Shown here piece after piece: positions 27,266 through 36,206 of a stretch of DNA of 64,000 bases. Position 1 is the first letter of the stretch. Every line of letters begins with the position of its first letter. The position numbers and the translations under genes are program-made. The notes below the pieces were generated by a model, which did no database searches, was not told the DNA's origin, and was given only the letters and a program-made list of their open reading frames with translations. The stretch lies in NCBI RefSeq assembly GCF_009846885.1, contig NZ_WUWM01000008.1, positions 124,001 through 188,000 of the forward strand. The letters are read 5' to 3'. Source of the DNA: Paenibacillus puerhi (GTDB taxonomy: Bacteria; Bacillota; Bacilli; Paenibacillales; NBRC-103111).

Positions 27266-28135
27266 ATGAAAGTAACGACGACCGGCGAAAAACTGCTGCT
27301 GACCGTTTTTTATACCGGTTGCGCGCTGTTTGCCATCGCGTGTCTGGTGCCTTTCCTGATCGTGCTGGGAAGCTCGCTCACCGATGAGACGGCTCTGCTG
27401 CAGACCGGATACCGGATCCTGCCGCAGCCGTTCTCTTTGGAAGCATATGCCGCTATCTTTTCGACCGATGTCATCTATAACGCCTATTCCGTTACGCTGT
27501 TCGTCACGATCGTCGGAACGGCGCTCAGCCTGCTAATCACCAGCGGCGTATCGTATGCCGTATCGGTGAAAAGCGTGAAATACCGCAATTCGATTCTGTT
27601 CTTTATCTGGTTTACGATGCTCTTTAGCGGCGGGCTTGTGCCCTGGTATATTCTGATTACCAAATACCTGCATCTGAGCAACAGCGTATGGGTCATGATC
27701 TTACCGGCCCTGGTCAATCCGTGGTTTATGTTTCTGCTCCGCAATTTTTTCATGACGATTCCCGACTCTCTGGCGGAGTCGGCCAAAATCGACGGGGCGA
27801 ACGATATTTACATTTTGTTTCGGATCGTACTGCCGCTTTCGCTGCCTGCGCTCGCCACGATCTCACTGTTTTATGCGCTTGACTATTGGAATGAATGGTT
27901 CAAAGCGATTCTGTTCATCGACGATCCGGCCAAATATCCGCTGCAGTCGCTCATTATCCGCATTATCAGCAGCATGAACTTTACCAATCAGCTGTATACC
28001 GGGGCGGTAAGCATCCCCTCCTATACGATCCGCATGGCGACCGTCATCATGACGATCGGTCCGATCGTGCTGCTGTATCCGTTTATTCAGAAATATTTTG
28101 TCCAAGGCTTGACGGTAGGCGCCGTAAAGGGTTGA
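27266..28135 (+). CDS. carbohydrate ABC transporter permease, YtcP/LplC type
   Basis: Second permease of the importer, 289 residues, six spans. The EAA loop reads AESAKIDGANDIYILFRIVLPLS. The C-terminus FIQKYFVQGLTVGAVKG is the conserved end of YtcP/YtdP-neighbour permeases. A good GAAGGAGAG ribosome site precedes ATG 27266. With the LplB-type partner it forms the channel for an oligosaccharide delivered by the binding lipoprotein encoded 54 bases downstream. Confidence 0.93.
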   Translation: MKVTTTGEKLLLTVFYTGCALFAIACLVPFLIVLGSSLTDETALLQTGYRILPQPFSLEAYAAIFSTDVIYNAYSVTLFVTIVGTALSLLITSGVSYAVSVKSVKYRNSILFFIWFTMLFSGGLVPWYILITKYLHLSNSVWVMILPALVNPWFMFLLRNFFMTIPDSLAESAKIDGANDIYILFRIVLPLSLPALATISLFYALDYWNEWFKAILFIDDPAKYPLQSLIIRIISSMNFTNQLYTGAVSIPSYTIRMATVIMTIGPIVLLYPFIQKYFVQGLTVGAVKG

Positions 28136-28189
28136 ATCCGGTCAATGACCGGTTCACATATTGGTTAAGCTCAGAGGAGGGTACGAGAT

Positions 28190-29830
28190 TTGAAAAAGAA
28201 AACGCTTCAGTACGTAACGGTGGCGGCCGCCATGTCCCTGTTGTTCGCCGGTTGCAGCACGCCCCAGCAGCAGCCGCCAGCGAAGCCGGATGAAAAGCAG
28301 CTTCCCAGCACGGGCAGCGATACGCCGGCACAGCCTAAGAAAACGCCGGAACCGGTAACCCTGCATTTTTATTTTCCCGGCGATCCGCCGAAGGACCAGC
28401 AGGCCGTGCTGGACGAATTTTACAACCGAACCAAGGATACGCTCAATACGAAGCTTGTGTTCAACTGGGTGCCTTGGGATCAGCTCAAAGAGAAGATCGG
28501 ACTGAAGCTCGCCTCCGGAGAGCAGGTGGATGCGGTATTCGATGCCCAGTGGAATACGATGCCGCAGATGATATCGAAGGGAACGTATATCCAGCTCGAT
28601 TCTTACTTCAACAACGACAAATATCCCGGCTTGAAAAAAGCGTTCCCGCCCGAATACATCAACAACAATAAGTTTATCGACGCCAAAAACGAAGAGCATA
28701 TTTACGGAATTCCGTTTACCCGCAACTATGGCGCTGCCGGAACTCTCATCATTCGGAAGGACCTCAGGGTCAAGTACGGGTTGCCCGAAATCAAGTCGGT
28801 CGCCGACCTGGAAGTCTTCTTCGATGAGGTGTTAAAGAATGAAAAGGGAATGGTTCCTTTCGGAGTCAAGGGCTCGCTGGCGTCGCTCGGCAACTGGCTT
28901 GAGCCGTATAGCAAGCCAAGCGGCTATTCGGCCATACTGGCCGGAGATTTGCTGACCAAGTTCGCGATCAAGGATGGCAAGGTCGACGTCATCTTCCATG
29001 GAGAGGATATTTCCAAGCTGCCTCCGCCGATGAATGACAAGCAGAATGCCTACGTTAACGAAATAACCGCCCGCAAGTGGCAGCAAAAGGGCTATATGGA
29101 GAAGGACGTTATCAGCCAGAAAGATGACAGCGGTTTCTTCAAATCCGGTAAATTCGCCGTCATCGGCGGAGACACCGGAAGCGCTACCCTGCATCGCGAG
29201 CTGAAGCAGGCGGTTCCGGGAGCGGAGCTGGAATACGTCAGCCTCGTGCCGGGCGTCGCCGAAGGAAAACCCGGCTCGCTCACAACCGACTTCAAGGCAT
29301 GGAATTTCTCCAGCATCCCGGTTACCTCCAAAAACGCAGACCGGGTCATGGCGTTCTTCGAATGGCTGTACGCCGATCCGCAAAATCACGATTTATTCGA
29401 ATACGGGATACAAGGCAAGCACTGGGAGCCGGTCGGTTCCGATAAATTCAAGATACCTGCCGGAGCCGATGCTTCCAAGACCTACAGCTTCCCGGGTTAT
29501 GTCCTGACGTGGAATCCATCCTTCGTCCGCTACCCCGATGATTTCCCGGAGAGCGGTCTGAAGATCGAGCAGTACACCGCCAAGCAGGAATCTTTCGTCA
29601 AATCCCCGATCGCCGGCTTTACGCTCAATGCGGAACCGATCAAGAGCGAGCTGGCCAAGGTTGGTCCGGAGTTCAAGAAGGCGCGTACGATAGCGATGCT
29701 CGGACTGACTGACAATTACGAAGGCGTCTATAACGAGGCGTTGGAGAAGATGAAGAAGATGGGCCTCGAAACCATTCGTGCGGAAATCCAAAAACAACTG
29801 GAGGCGTTCCTCGCCGCTCAAAAAAAATAG
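28190..29830 (+). CDS. extracellular sugar-binding lipoprotein (LplA-like)
   Basis: Solute-binding protein of the first importer, 546 residues, starting at TTG 28190 after GAGGAGGG. The lipoprotein signal ends in LFAGC (Cys22). It is followed by a Pro/Lys-rich linker and a family-1-type binding fold: the KLVFNWVPWDQLKEKIGLKLASGEQVDAVFD segment in outline and GKFAVIGGDTG are typical of LplA/YtcQ proteins. Ligand is probably an oligosaccharide released by the giant secreted protein encoded downstream (inference). The stop is at the end of an A-rich stretch. Confidence 0.92.
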   Translation: MKKKTLQYVTVAAAMSLLFAGCSTPQQQPPAKPDEKQLPSTGSDTPAQPKKTPEPVTLHFYFPGDPPKDQQAVLDEFYNRTKDTLNTKLVFNWVPWDQLKEKIGLKLASGEQVDAVFDAQWNTMPQMISKGTYIQLDSYFNNDKYPGLKKAFPPEYINNNKFIDAKNEEHIYGIPFTRNYGAAGTLIIRKDLRVKYGLPEIKSVADLEVFFDEVLKNEKGMVPFGVKGSLASLGNWLEPYSKPSGYSAILAGDLLTKFAIKDGKVDVIFHGEDISKLPPPMNDKQNAYVNEITARKWQQKGYMEKDVISQKDDSGFFKSGKFAVIGGDTGSATLHRELKQAVPGAELEYVSLVPGVAEGKPGSLTTDFKAWNFSSIPVTSKNADRVMAFFEWLYADPQNHDLFEYGIQGKHWEPVGSDKFKIPAGADASKTYSFPGYVLTWNPSFVRYPDDFPESGLKIEQYTAKQESFVKSPIAGFTLNAEPIKSELAKVGPEFKKARTIAMLGLTDNYEGVYNEALEKMKKMGLETIRAEIQKQLEAFLAAQKK

Positions 29831-30442
29831 TCACCTCGGGCAGCGCGGCAAAACATCCACAGGTCCCCGGTCGGAGCTTAGGCTTCGACCGATTCCGCGT
29901 CCTTCAAATAGGGCTACGGTCTTACTGTGGACTATAGAAATAGGCAACATGTCCGGTGATGTGAGAGCGCTTTCTTGAATACGATACAGCATCACCGGAA
30001 ATCGAAAAGGAGGTGGTTCTAAGCACGGCTCCGAGGAGAACGCCCGAACGGGTTCAAACACCAGGATTCGACACCGGATGCCATGAAGCTAAGCTGTCGA
30101 ACAGGAGAAAGCGTCGGAAATTGCGTTGTCGAAAGGAGCGAGAAGCTGGGTGATGTGGTGTCCGTTGGAGTTTTTTGCATGCAGGACTTTGATCGAGTGC
30201 GACCGCAATGCAGGCTGCAAGCCGATTATTCTAACGCTAAGCATCTATGCGAGTCAGTTCCGCGGAGCGGAAGGATGCCCGGCCCGGACACATCTATCAT
30301 AGGGAGAAGGGAATCCTCTTGTTCGCAGGACGGTTCGTCAAGCTGCGGCTGTAGAATTAACCGGTAATCGAGTCAAAAGTTGTCGCCTGGATCAGAGAGT
30401 TATCCTCCTGATCGACTATCTAATAGTAAAGGAGTCAATCTT
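29831..30442 (+). other. 612-base region without a convincing gene: hairpin-rich leader of the giant secreted protein gene
   Basis: No reading frame here has both a ribosome site and plausible protein sequence. Possible hairpins are 29868-29877/29882-29891, 30038-30055, 30258-30263/30267-30272 and, just before the ribosome site, GATCAG 30390-30395 with CTGATC 30408-30413. TTCGACA at 30067-30073 can pair with TGTCGAA at either 30095-30101 or 30127-30133, which are mutually exclusive. AGGAGGTGG at 30007-30018 resembles a ribosome site but no reading frame follows. A long 5' leader or a small RNA are both possible; I recognise no known RNA family. Confidence 0.45.
29962..29975 (+). promoter_or_regulatory. 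cre-like site (CcpA operator candidate)
   Basis: TGAGAGCGCTTTCT matches the catabolite-responsive element TGWNANCGNTNWCA at all fixed positions but the last. Lies between the binding-protein gene and the giant secreted protein gene, where carbon catabolite control would make sense. Confidence 0.45.
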
Positions 30443-33400
30443 ATGTCGCGATTAAGAAAACGGTTTCTCAGCACAGCGCTGGCCGTCTCCATGCTGCTCG
30501 GAAATCTGTGGGGGCTTGCCCCGCCAGGTTCGCAGGGCGTTCCTATGGCCCATGCGGAGCAAATCCCCGCGATAAGCGGCGAAACGTCAGGAAGTAACTC
30601 CACGGACATGACTATCGAAGGGGGGCCTTCGATCGAGCCTCCGGCAGCCGCGGCAGACAATGTGACGGACTCCGTCTATACCGGCACGCCGCCGCAAGCT
30701 GTAGCGCCGGCCGTGTATGGCAGCCCGATGCCGGTTGTCATGAATGTGTACGGGAACCAATTGCCCGGATTGATCGCTCACTGGGATTTTGAGCAAATAA
30801 CGAACGGGAAAGTTGCCGATGTATCCGGGAACAATCATACGGCAACCGTTTACAATACGACCTTGACCAATCTGGGCCGCAATTCCAAGGGAATGTATTT
30901 CAACGGAACGAACGCTTTTCTTAGCGGGGGACCGGCGAGCAGCTATGATTTGCGCACGGGCTTTTCGGTTACCATGTGGGTACAGCCGGAGGCTCAATCC
31001 AATGGCATACACAAATTTATCTCTTGGGACGACGGCTTCCGAACGAGCGGCAACGGCTTCGAGATGGGCCTTGCGGCGAGCGGAACAAGGTTCTCCTTCA
31101 TGCTGAAGAACGAGGTAACCCGCGAAGTCGTCAATACGTATCATCCGATCACCACCATGTTCGGAAGATGGAAGCATATGGCGATGACCTGGGACCCGGA
31201 CAGCAAAACGATGAAGATTTACCAGGACGGCCAATTTGCCGGCCAGGCTACCTTCGCGGGTCCTCTGCTTTATCCGAACCGGGACCTGTGGATCGGAAAA
31301 AACAACGAGAACTACTTTCATAAAGGGATTATGGACGAAGTCAAGGTATATAATCGCGCGCTCAGCGCCGCCGAAATTATGCAAGATTATCAGGACTTGC
31401 CCAGTATTCCCGTAACAGGCATCACCTTAAGTCAAACGGCCTTGAACCTGCCTCAAGGAGCGACGGCGCAAGTCACTTACACCATAGAGCCCTACCATGC
31501 CAAGGATCTAGGGGTGACCTGGTTAAACAGCAATCCGGCCGTAGCTACGGTTGATGAGTTCGGCCGCATTACGGCAATCAGCGAAGGGACGACCGTCCTT
31601 ACGGTTCAAACCCGCGACGGCGGACACACGGCGCGCTGTACGGTTCAGGTCTATGTTCAGCACCCGACAGGCGTGTCTTTAAATAAATCCAGCACGACGA
31701 TCGAGGAGTATAGAACCGAACGGTTGTATACGACGGTAACGCCTTCGAATGCTTCCAACCATGCGCTGGTCTGGAGCTCCAGTAATCCGGCCGTGGCGAC
31801 GGTCGATGAGGTGGGGGTAGTCCGGGGGTTGATGGCCGGCCAGACCACGATAACGGCCATCACGGTAGTCGGCGGCTACTCGGCAAGCGCTCAGGTGACA
31901 GTCCGAAAAACGGCCATAACGGGACTTGCTCTGAGTAAATCGGCTACGGCCATTCTAGCGGGGGGGACCGAAACGCTGTCCGCGACAGTGAGCCCATCCA
32001 CCGCGACGCATAAGGAAAGATTAAGCTGGAGCTCGAGCAACGAGGCGGTAGCGACTGTCGATGCGGCAGGACTGGTTATAGCACGCGGCGCAGGACAGGC
32101 GATCATTACCGTCAAGGCCGACGATGGAGGGATGACGGCCTCCAGCACGGTGACGGTGCCGTCGTTTGGTCAAGGGATTTGGGGGAAGGTGATCGTGCTC
32201 CGGGATTATTTGAACATCTATGATTTTCCGGAGGAGCTGATTCAGTATCCGCTTGTCTTCCCAGCAGGCACGGTGATGAAGAACCATCTCAAGCTGACAA
32301 CGGCTGCGGGCCAGGAAACGCCATATGAGCTTACGGAGATGACGGAAGACAATCAGGGCTATTTGACGGCGGCCACCATCCGTTTCCGGGCGAATCTGCC
32401 GAAGGGAACGATCAAGGCTTTTCTGTTGGATTACGATCCCGGCTATGACTATTCGGCAGCTTTCAGCCCGGTCATCACGGTGCAGCAGCAGCCGGATGGA
32501 AGCGCGGTTCTCTCGGCCAATCAACAGCAGATCAAGGTTCCTGCCGGAACCTCGACCTATGAGGGCGGGCTGGCGCTATCGGAGACTTCTGCTCCGATCA
32601 TAGCGGTATCGCGGGACGGGCAAAACTGGGCGGGGCTTGGTTCGTTCCATGGCCCAGCCGCTGTGAAAACCACTTCGATAAGCGGGGCGGTTGTAGAGCA
32701 TAGTTTGCTGTCCCTGACCTATGAGATCACGTATACCTTCACCGGCGGACGCCAGTACAAGGTACGGCTTACGCTGCGGCATAATGATAAGCATGTCACG
32801 GTCGACGAGACGCTAAGCGGCTTTGAGCCGGGCGATGAGACGTACTTCAAATTTTCCATGATGAATGGCATTAATCCGGATGGCCGATTAGTGATGAGCA
32901 ATGGGGGATATATATCGAACTATTCGGGTAAATACGACGAAAAGCTTGCAGCGGGAGGCAAGCTGCCCTATGAGCTTGGTCTGTATGCGGTCAATAATTA
33001 TGGCGTGATGCGCTCCACCGTATTTTGGAAGGATAGCGGGGCCAATGCCCTCATCTTCAGTTTGTACCGCAATCGCGAGTGGCAGTCTTCGCAGCGGTTT
33101 TTCTATCAGTCGCCGGGTCCGCAGAACTTAAACTTCTACAGCTCGGACGTAGATAAGTATATGCAGATGCGCCTGGAAGGGACGGAGCGGCACTGGGCGC
33201 TTGGCTTGATACCACGAAGCGAAGTGACCGTCACCGGGCGAACGGCAACGCACGCTGGGAAGACCTGGCTGGCCAATTCGTCGATGACCGACTACGAGAA
33301 CAAGTGGGGGGCCGGTCCGGAGGTTCGCTTGTGGCAGAAGCTGTCGGACTTCAGTCTGGACCGCTACAAGAACCTGGTGCTGGATTGGACGGAAAACCCC

Positions 33401-35212
33401 GAGCTTGCACTGGATCTGCCGGGAAGCGAGCGGAACATGTCAGGGAATGAAACGGTGACTTATGCAAGCTGGCTGGCATTTCAATTGAATTACAAGTTCA
33501 ACCCGCTCGTCGAGCGCTATCTCGATGCTTCGCTTCCCCAGCGCAATGACCGTACTTTCCTGGAGGAGTATGCGAACAGCAGATGGAGCTGGACGCCGGC
33601 ACAGCGTCAGCAAGCGAGAGCCCTGATCGCGTTCAACGCCTATAACTCGGCCGAAGACACGAACTTCCCTCATACGTCGATGATCTCGGGTCACGCCAAC
33701 TTCACCATCGACGGCAAGCAGGCGCTAGGCATCACGGTCGGGGTATTCCCCGAGCATCCGGCTGCGCCCGTATGGAAGAATGAGTTCATGACCTACTACA
33801 ACGAATGGCTTAGTATATTCGTACGCAGACCGCGGCCCGAGTTCAACGCCAAGGGGGGGCGCTGGTATGAAAATCCGACGACCTACAGCCTGGCATCGCT
33901 CAGACCGTCCTTGATGGCTTATTGGGGATTGAAGCAATATGACGGGACGGACTTGTTCGACCACTCCAAGTTCCGGGATTGGATGCGCTGGAATATCAAT
34001 ATCATGGTGCCGGCAGAGGGTGGCATTCGGATGTTGCCGCCCCAAGGAGCTCATGCCCTGGCAAGCGACCTGCCCGGCGGAGAATTTGCCAATGTGTTCG
34101 AAGCTACGGTGGCCGCTCTCAAGAGCAGCAACAATCCGGTCAACGTCACCCTTGGCAAAAATCTGGAATGGACGATATCGAAGGGAACTCGAGGAATCAA
34201 GCCGGTGTTGGAATCCACCTTGTATAGCGATTATGGCGCCGTCATGCGTTACGACTTCGGGGGACCGCACGAAGCCTACCTCAACATCCAGCAGTTATAT
34301 GGCCGCGCCTACCGCTGGTCCACCGTATCCAACGGCAATTTGATCTATTCGGCCAAGGGCAAGCGCCAAAGCTGGAACGAGGCGGAGACGAACGGGGACA
34401 GTCTGAATGTCGAGTTGCTGTCCGATTTCGTGCCTGCCGGTTCGACGGCCTCCCTCGGAGACCGTCCGGTCGAGGGCGTGCTCTATGACTTCGATTTTGC
34501 CCAGTATTACAGGGCAGAAGGGAAATCAGCCCCTTACCTGGGCAGAGGAGTTATGATGGTGCGGGATGATTTCTTATCCATCTACGACGAGATGACGGAT
34601 CAGGCTGCGGGCACGTTTCATTGGAACAACTCGGGCTACAAGCATACCGGGGAACTTCCTTACCTGTATCCGGTCAAAGCCGGCACCGGATCGCAGATGC
34701 ATCTTGTTGCCCCCAAAGGGGTAGGCTCCGGGACGGTGACGGGCAGCACCTATGGTTCAGGACCTTTATCTGTTGTAAGCGCCGTTTATGGAGCGATAGT
34801 CAATGGCAATGAATATGTGTTCATGGCTGGCAAGAATGAGGCACAGCTGGACGTCACCGGGCCGAACTTCTTATTCATCGGTAAAGTGGGGTATGCGAGC
34901 TGGCAGGCGATGGCTTTGTTTGAAGGCAAGAAAATCGGACTGGGCGGATTTATCCTTGAACGCATCCAAGGAGATTTCGGCTTCAGCGCGCAGAAAGTAA
35001 GCCGCGGGCAGATGAAGGGAAGGATAGCAGGGAAAAGCGGAGGCTCCTTGCGGATATCCCTGCCGGCAGACTTCTATCTGAACGGCTTGTCGGTGACGAT
35101 CGATGGAGCTGCCGTTCCCTTTACGGTCAGCGGGCGCAACGTTTACTTCGATGTGTCGATCTCACAGCCTGATGGCTATAAATCCTATGTGATTACATCG
35201 CAACCGGATTAA
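30443..35212 (+). CDS. giant secreted protein: LamG, three Big2 repeats and a putative polysaccharide-degrading region
   Basis: Exported protein of 1589 residues from ATG 30443 (AAAGGAG eight bases before); a longer in-frame start has no ribosome site. A signal peptide (about 1-38, cut after AHA) leads into a LamG/concanavalin-like domain (about 106-313, IAHWDFEQI ... GIMDEVKVYNRALS). Three bacterial Ig-like group-2 repeats follow (about 323-404, 407-489, 491-572), each with WSSSNPAVATVD-type motifs. The remaining 1000 residues start with a beta-rich part, then a helical part (about 990-1200, with GHANFT and GGRWYENPTTYS), then a beta-rich end. That order recalls heparinase II/III-type lyases, but I cannot assign a family. 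It has no sortase or SLH anchor. Confidence 0.85.
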   Translation: MSRLRKRFLSTALAVSMLLGNLWGLAPPGSQGVPMAHAEQIPAISGETSGSNSTDMTIEGGPSIEPPAAAADNVTDSVYTGTPPQAVAPAVYGSPMPVVMNVYGNQLPGLIAHWDFEQITNGKVADVSGNNHTATVYNTTLTNLGRNSKGMYFNGTNAFLSGGPASSYDLRTGFSVTMWVQPEAQSNGIHKFISWDDGFRTSGNGFEMGLAASGTRFSFMLKNEVTREVVNTYHPITTMFGRWKHMAMTWDPDSKTMKIYQDGQFAGQATFAGPLLYPNRDLWIGKNNENYFHKGIMDEVKVYNRALSAAEIMQDYQDLPSIPVTGITLSQTALNLPQGATAQVTYTIEPYHAKDLGVTWLNSNPAVATVDEFGRITAISEGTTVLTVQTRDGGHTARCTVQVYVQHPTGVSLNKSSTTIEEYRTERLYTTVTPSNASNHALVWSSSNPAVATVDEVGVVRGLMAGQTTITAITVVGGYSASAQVTVRKTAITGLALSKSATAILAGGTETLSATVSPSTATHKERLSWSSSNEAVATVDAAGLVIARGAGQAIITVKADDGGMTASSTVTVPSFGQGIWGKVIVLRDYLNIYDFPEELIQYPLVFPAGTVMKNHLKLTTAAGQETPYELTEMTEDNQGYLTAATIRFRANLPKGTIKAFLLDYDPGYDYSAAFSPVITVQQQPDGSAVLSANQQQIKVPAGTSTYEGGLALSETSAPIIAVSRDGQNWAGLGSFHGPAAVKTTSISGAVVEHSLLSLTYEITYTFTGGRQYKVRLTLRHNDKHVTVDETLSGFEPGDETYFKFSMMNGINPDGRLVMSNGGYISNYSGKYDEKLAAGGKLPYELGLYAVNNYGVMRSTVFWKDSGANALIFSLYRNREWQSSQRFFYQSPGPQNLNFYSSDVDKYMQMRLEGTERHWALGLIPRSEVTVTGRTATHAGKTWLANSSMTDYENKWGAGPEVRLWQKLSDFSLDRYKNLVLDWTENPELALDLPGSERNMSGNETVTYASWLAFQLNYKFNPLVERYLDASLPQRNDRTFLEEYANSRWSWTPAQRQQARALIAFNAYNSAEDTNFPHTSMISGHANFTIDGKQALGITVGVFPEHPAAPVWKNEFMTYYNEWLSIFVRRPRPEFNAKGGRWYENPTTYSLASLRPSLMAYWGLKQYDGTDLFDHSKFRDWMRWNINIMVPAEGGIRMLPPQGAHALASDLPGGEFANVFEATVAALKSSNNPVNVTLGKNLEWTISKGTRGIKPVLESTLYSDYGAVMRYDFGGPHEAYLNIQQLYGRAYRWSTVSNGNLIYSAKGKRQSWNEAETNGDSLNVELLSDFVPAGSTASLGDRPVEGVLYDFDFAQYYRAEGKSAPYLGRGVMMVRDDFLSIYDEMTDQAAGTFHWNNSGYKHTGELPYLYPVKAGTGSQMHLVAPKGVGSGTVTGSTYGSGPLSVVSAVYGAIVNGNEYVFMAGKNEAQLDVTGPNFLFIGKVGYASWQAMALFEGKKIGLGGFILERIQGDFGFSAQKVSRGQMKGRIAGKSGGSLRISLPADFYLNGLSVTIDGAAVPFTVSGRNVYFDVSISQPDGYKSYVITSQPD

Positions 35213-35268
35213 TGCGCAGCCCGTATGCGATGGCCTGAGTCTGCTGTACCGTCCTGCACGTAACGGGA

Positions 35269-35295
35269 GGAGGTCCGCATGCTATGCGGACCTCC
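35269..35295 (+). terminator. terminator hairpin after the 1589-residue protein gene
   Basis: GGAGGTCCGCAT (35269-35280), loop GCT, ATGCGGACCTCC (35284-35295), perfect 12-base stem 56 bases after the stop. Little T follows, so it may be partly a 3' stability hairpin. Confidence 0.65.
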
Positions 35296-35364
35296 TTCGT
35301 ATGATCGGGGCGCGAAAGGGTACGCTGAGAATCGGAAGAAAAGCGAGCGAAAGGAGGCGGCGAT

Positions 35365-36189
35365 ATGCGGCCAATGAAAGCTCTACTTGTAGAGGATGTC
35401 AAGATTGTCCGGGAAACCCTGGCCAAGCATATGGACTGGCAGGCGCTAGGCTTTGAGCTGGCAGGCGTATCGGAGGACGGGGAGCAGGCGCTCCGGCTGA
35501 TCGGGCAAGCTCCCGACGATCCGCCGGACCTGCTTGTGACGGATATCGGCATGCCCGTCATGGACGGTATGGAGCTGATCCGCAGGGTCAGAGTGCAGTA
35601 TCCGGATACCCGCTGCATCATTCTGTCGGGCCTTGGGGAATTCCAGCATGCCCAGGAGGCGATTAAGCTGGGAGTATCCGACTATGTGTTGAAGCCGGTC
35701 GATATCGAAGCGTTGGCGGAGGCCGTCCGCAAGACTGCTGAGTCTATCCGCCAAGCACATAGGACGCGTGAGGAGATGCGGCAGGCGGACCGGATCGTAA
35801 GGAGCCAGCTTCCCCATCTTACCGCCAATCAGAACCACCCCTCCGGCCCTCCGGGACAATTGAAGACGCGCAAAACCGTCGACCGGATTCTGGAGCTTAT
35901 CCAGGCCGAGCTGACCTCCAGCGCCTTATCCTTGCAATTTATTGCCTCGAGCGTTTATCTCAGCGAAAAATATGTGAACAGCGTGTTCAAGCAAGCGATG
36001 GGGACCACGATTGCCAGCTACATCATCTCGCAGAAAATGGAGCTTGCCGGAAACCTGCTGAAGGACCCGACCGTGAAAGTCTACGAGGTGTGCGAGCGGA
36101 TTGGGTACATGGATCAGGATCACTTTCGCGAGAGCTTCAAGAAGCATCACGGCTGCACGCCGACTGAATTCCGCAATCGCTATGTGTAG
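35365..36189 (+). CDS. response regulator with AraC-type output domain (YesN-like)
   Basis: Regulator of the second sugar module, 274 residues. The receiver domain (about 1-125) has LLVEDVK, phospho-acceptor Asp60 in LVTDIGMPVMDG, the conserved Ser in ILSGLGE and Lys in VLKPVD. A linker leads to two AraC-type helix-turn-helix units (about 180-274; FIASSVYLSEKYVNSVFK and EVCERIGYMDQDHFRESFKKHHGCTPTEFRNRY). It is shorter than the usual YesN proteins of 400-550 residues, because the linker is compact. GAAAGGAGGCGG precedes the ATG. The cognate kinase starts 17 bases downstream. Confidence 0.93.
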   Translation: MRPMKALLVEDVKIVRETLAKHMDWQALGFELAGVSEDGEQALRLIGQAPDDPPDLLVTDIGMPVMDGMELIRRVRVQYPDTRCIILSGLGEFQHAQEAIKLGVSDYVLKPVDIEALAEAVRKTAESIRQAHRTREEMRQADRIVRSQLPHLTANQNHPSGPPGQLKTRKTVDRILELIQAELTSSALSLQFIASSVYLSEKYVNSVFKQAMGTTIASYIISQKMELAGNLLKDPTVKVYEVCERIGYMDQDHFRESFKKHHGCTPTEFRNRYV

Positions 36190-36206
36190 ACGGGGGAGGG
36201 AACGGC

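Noticed and set aside
30083-30367. Open frame of 94 codons within the long leader
   Set aside because: No ribosome site, odd composition (many Cys, Ser, Arg) and no family resemblance; more likely non-coding leader.
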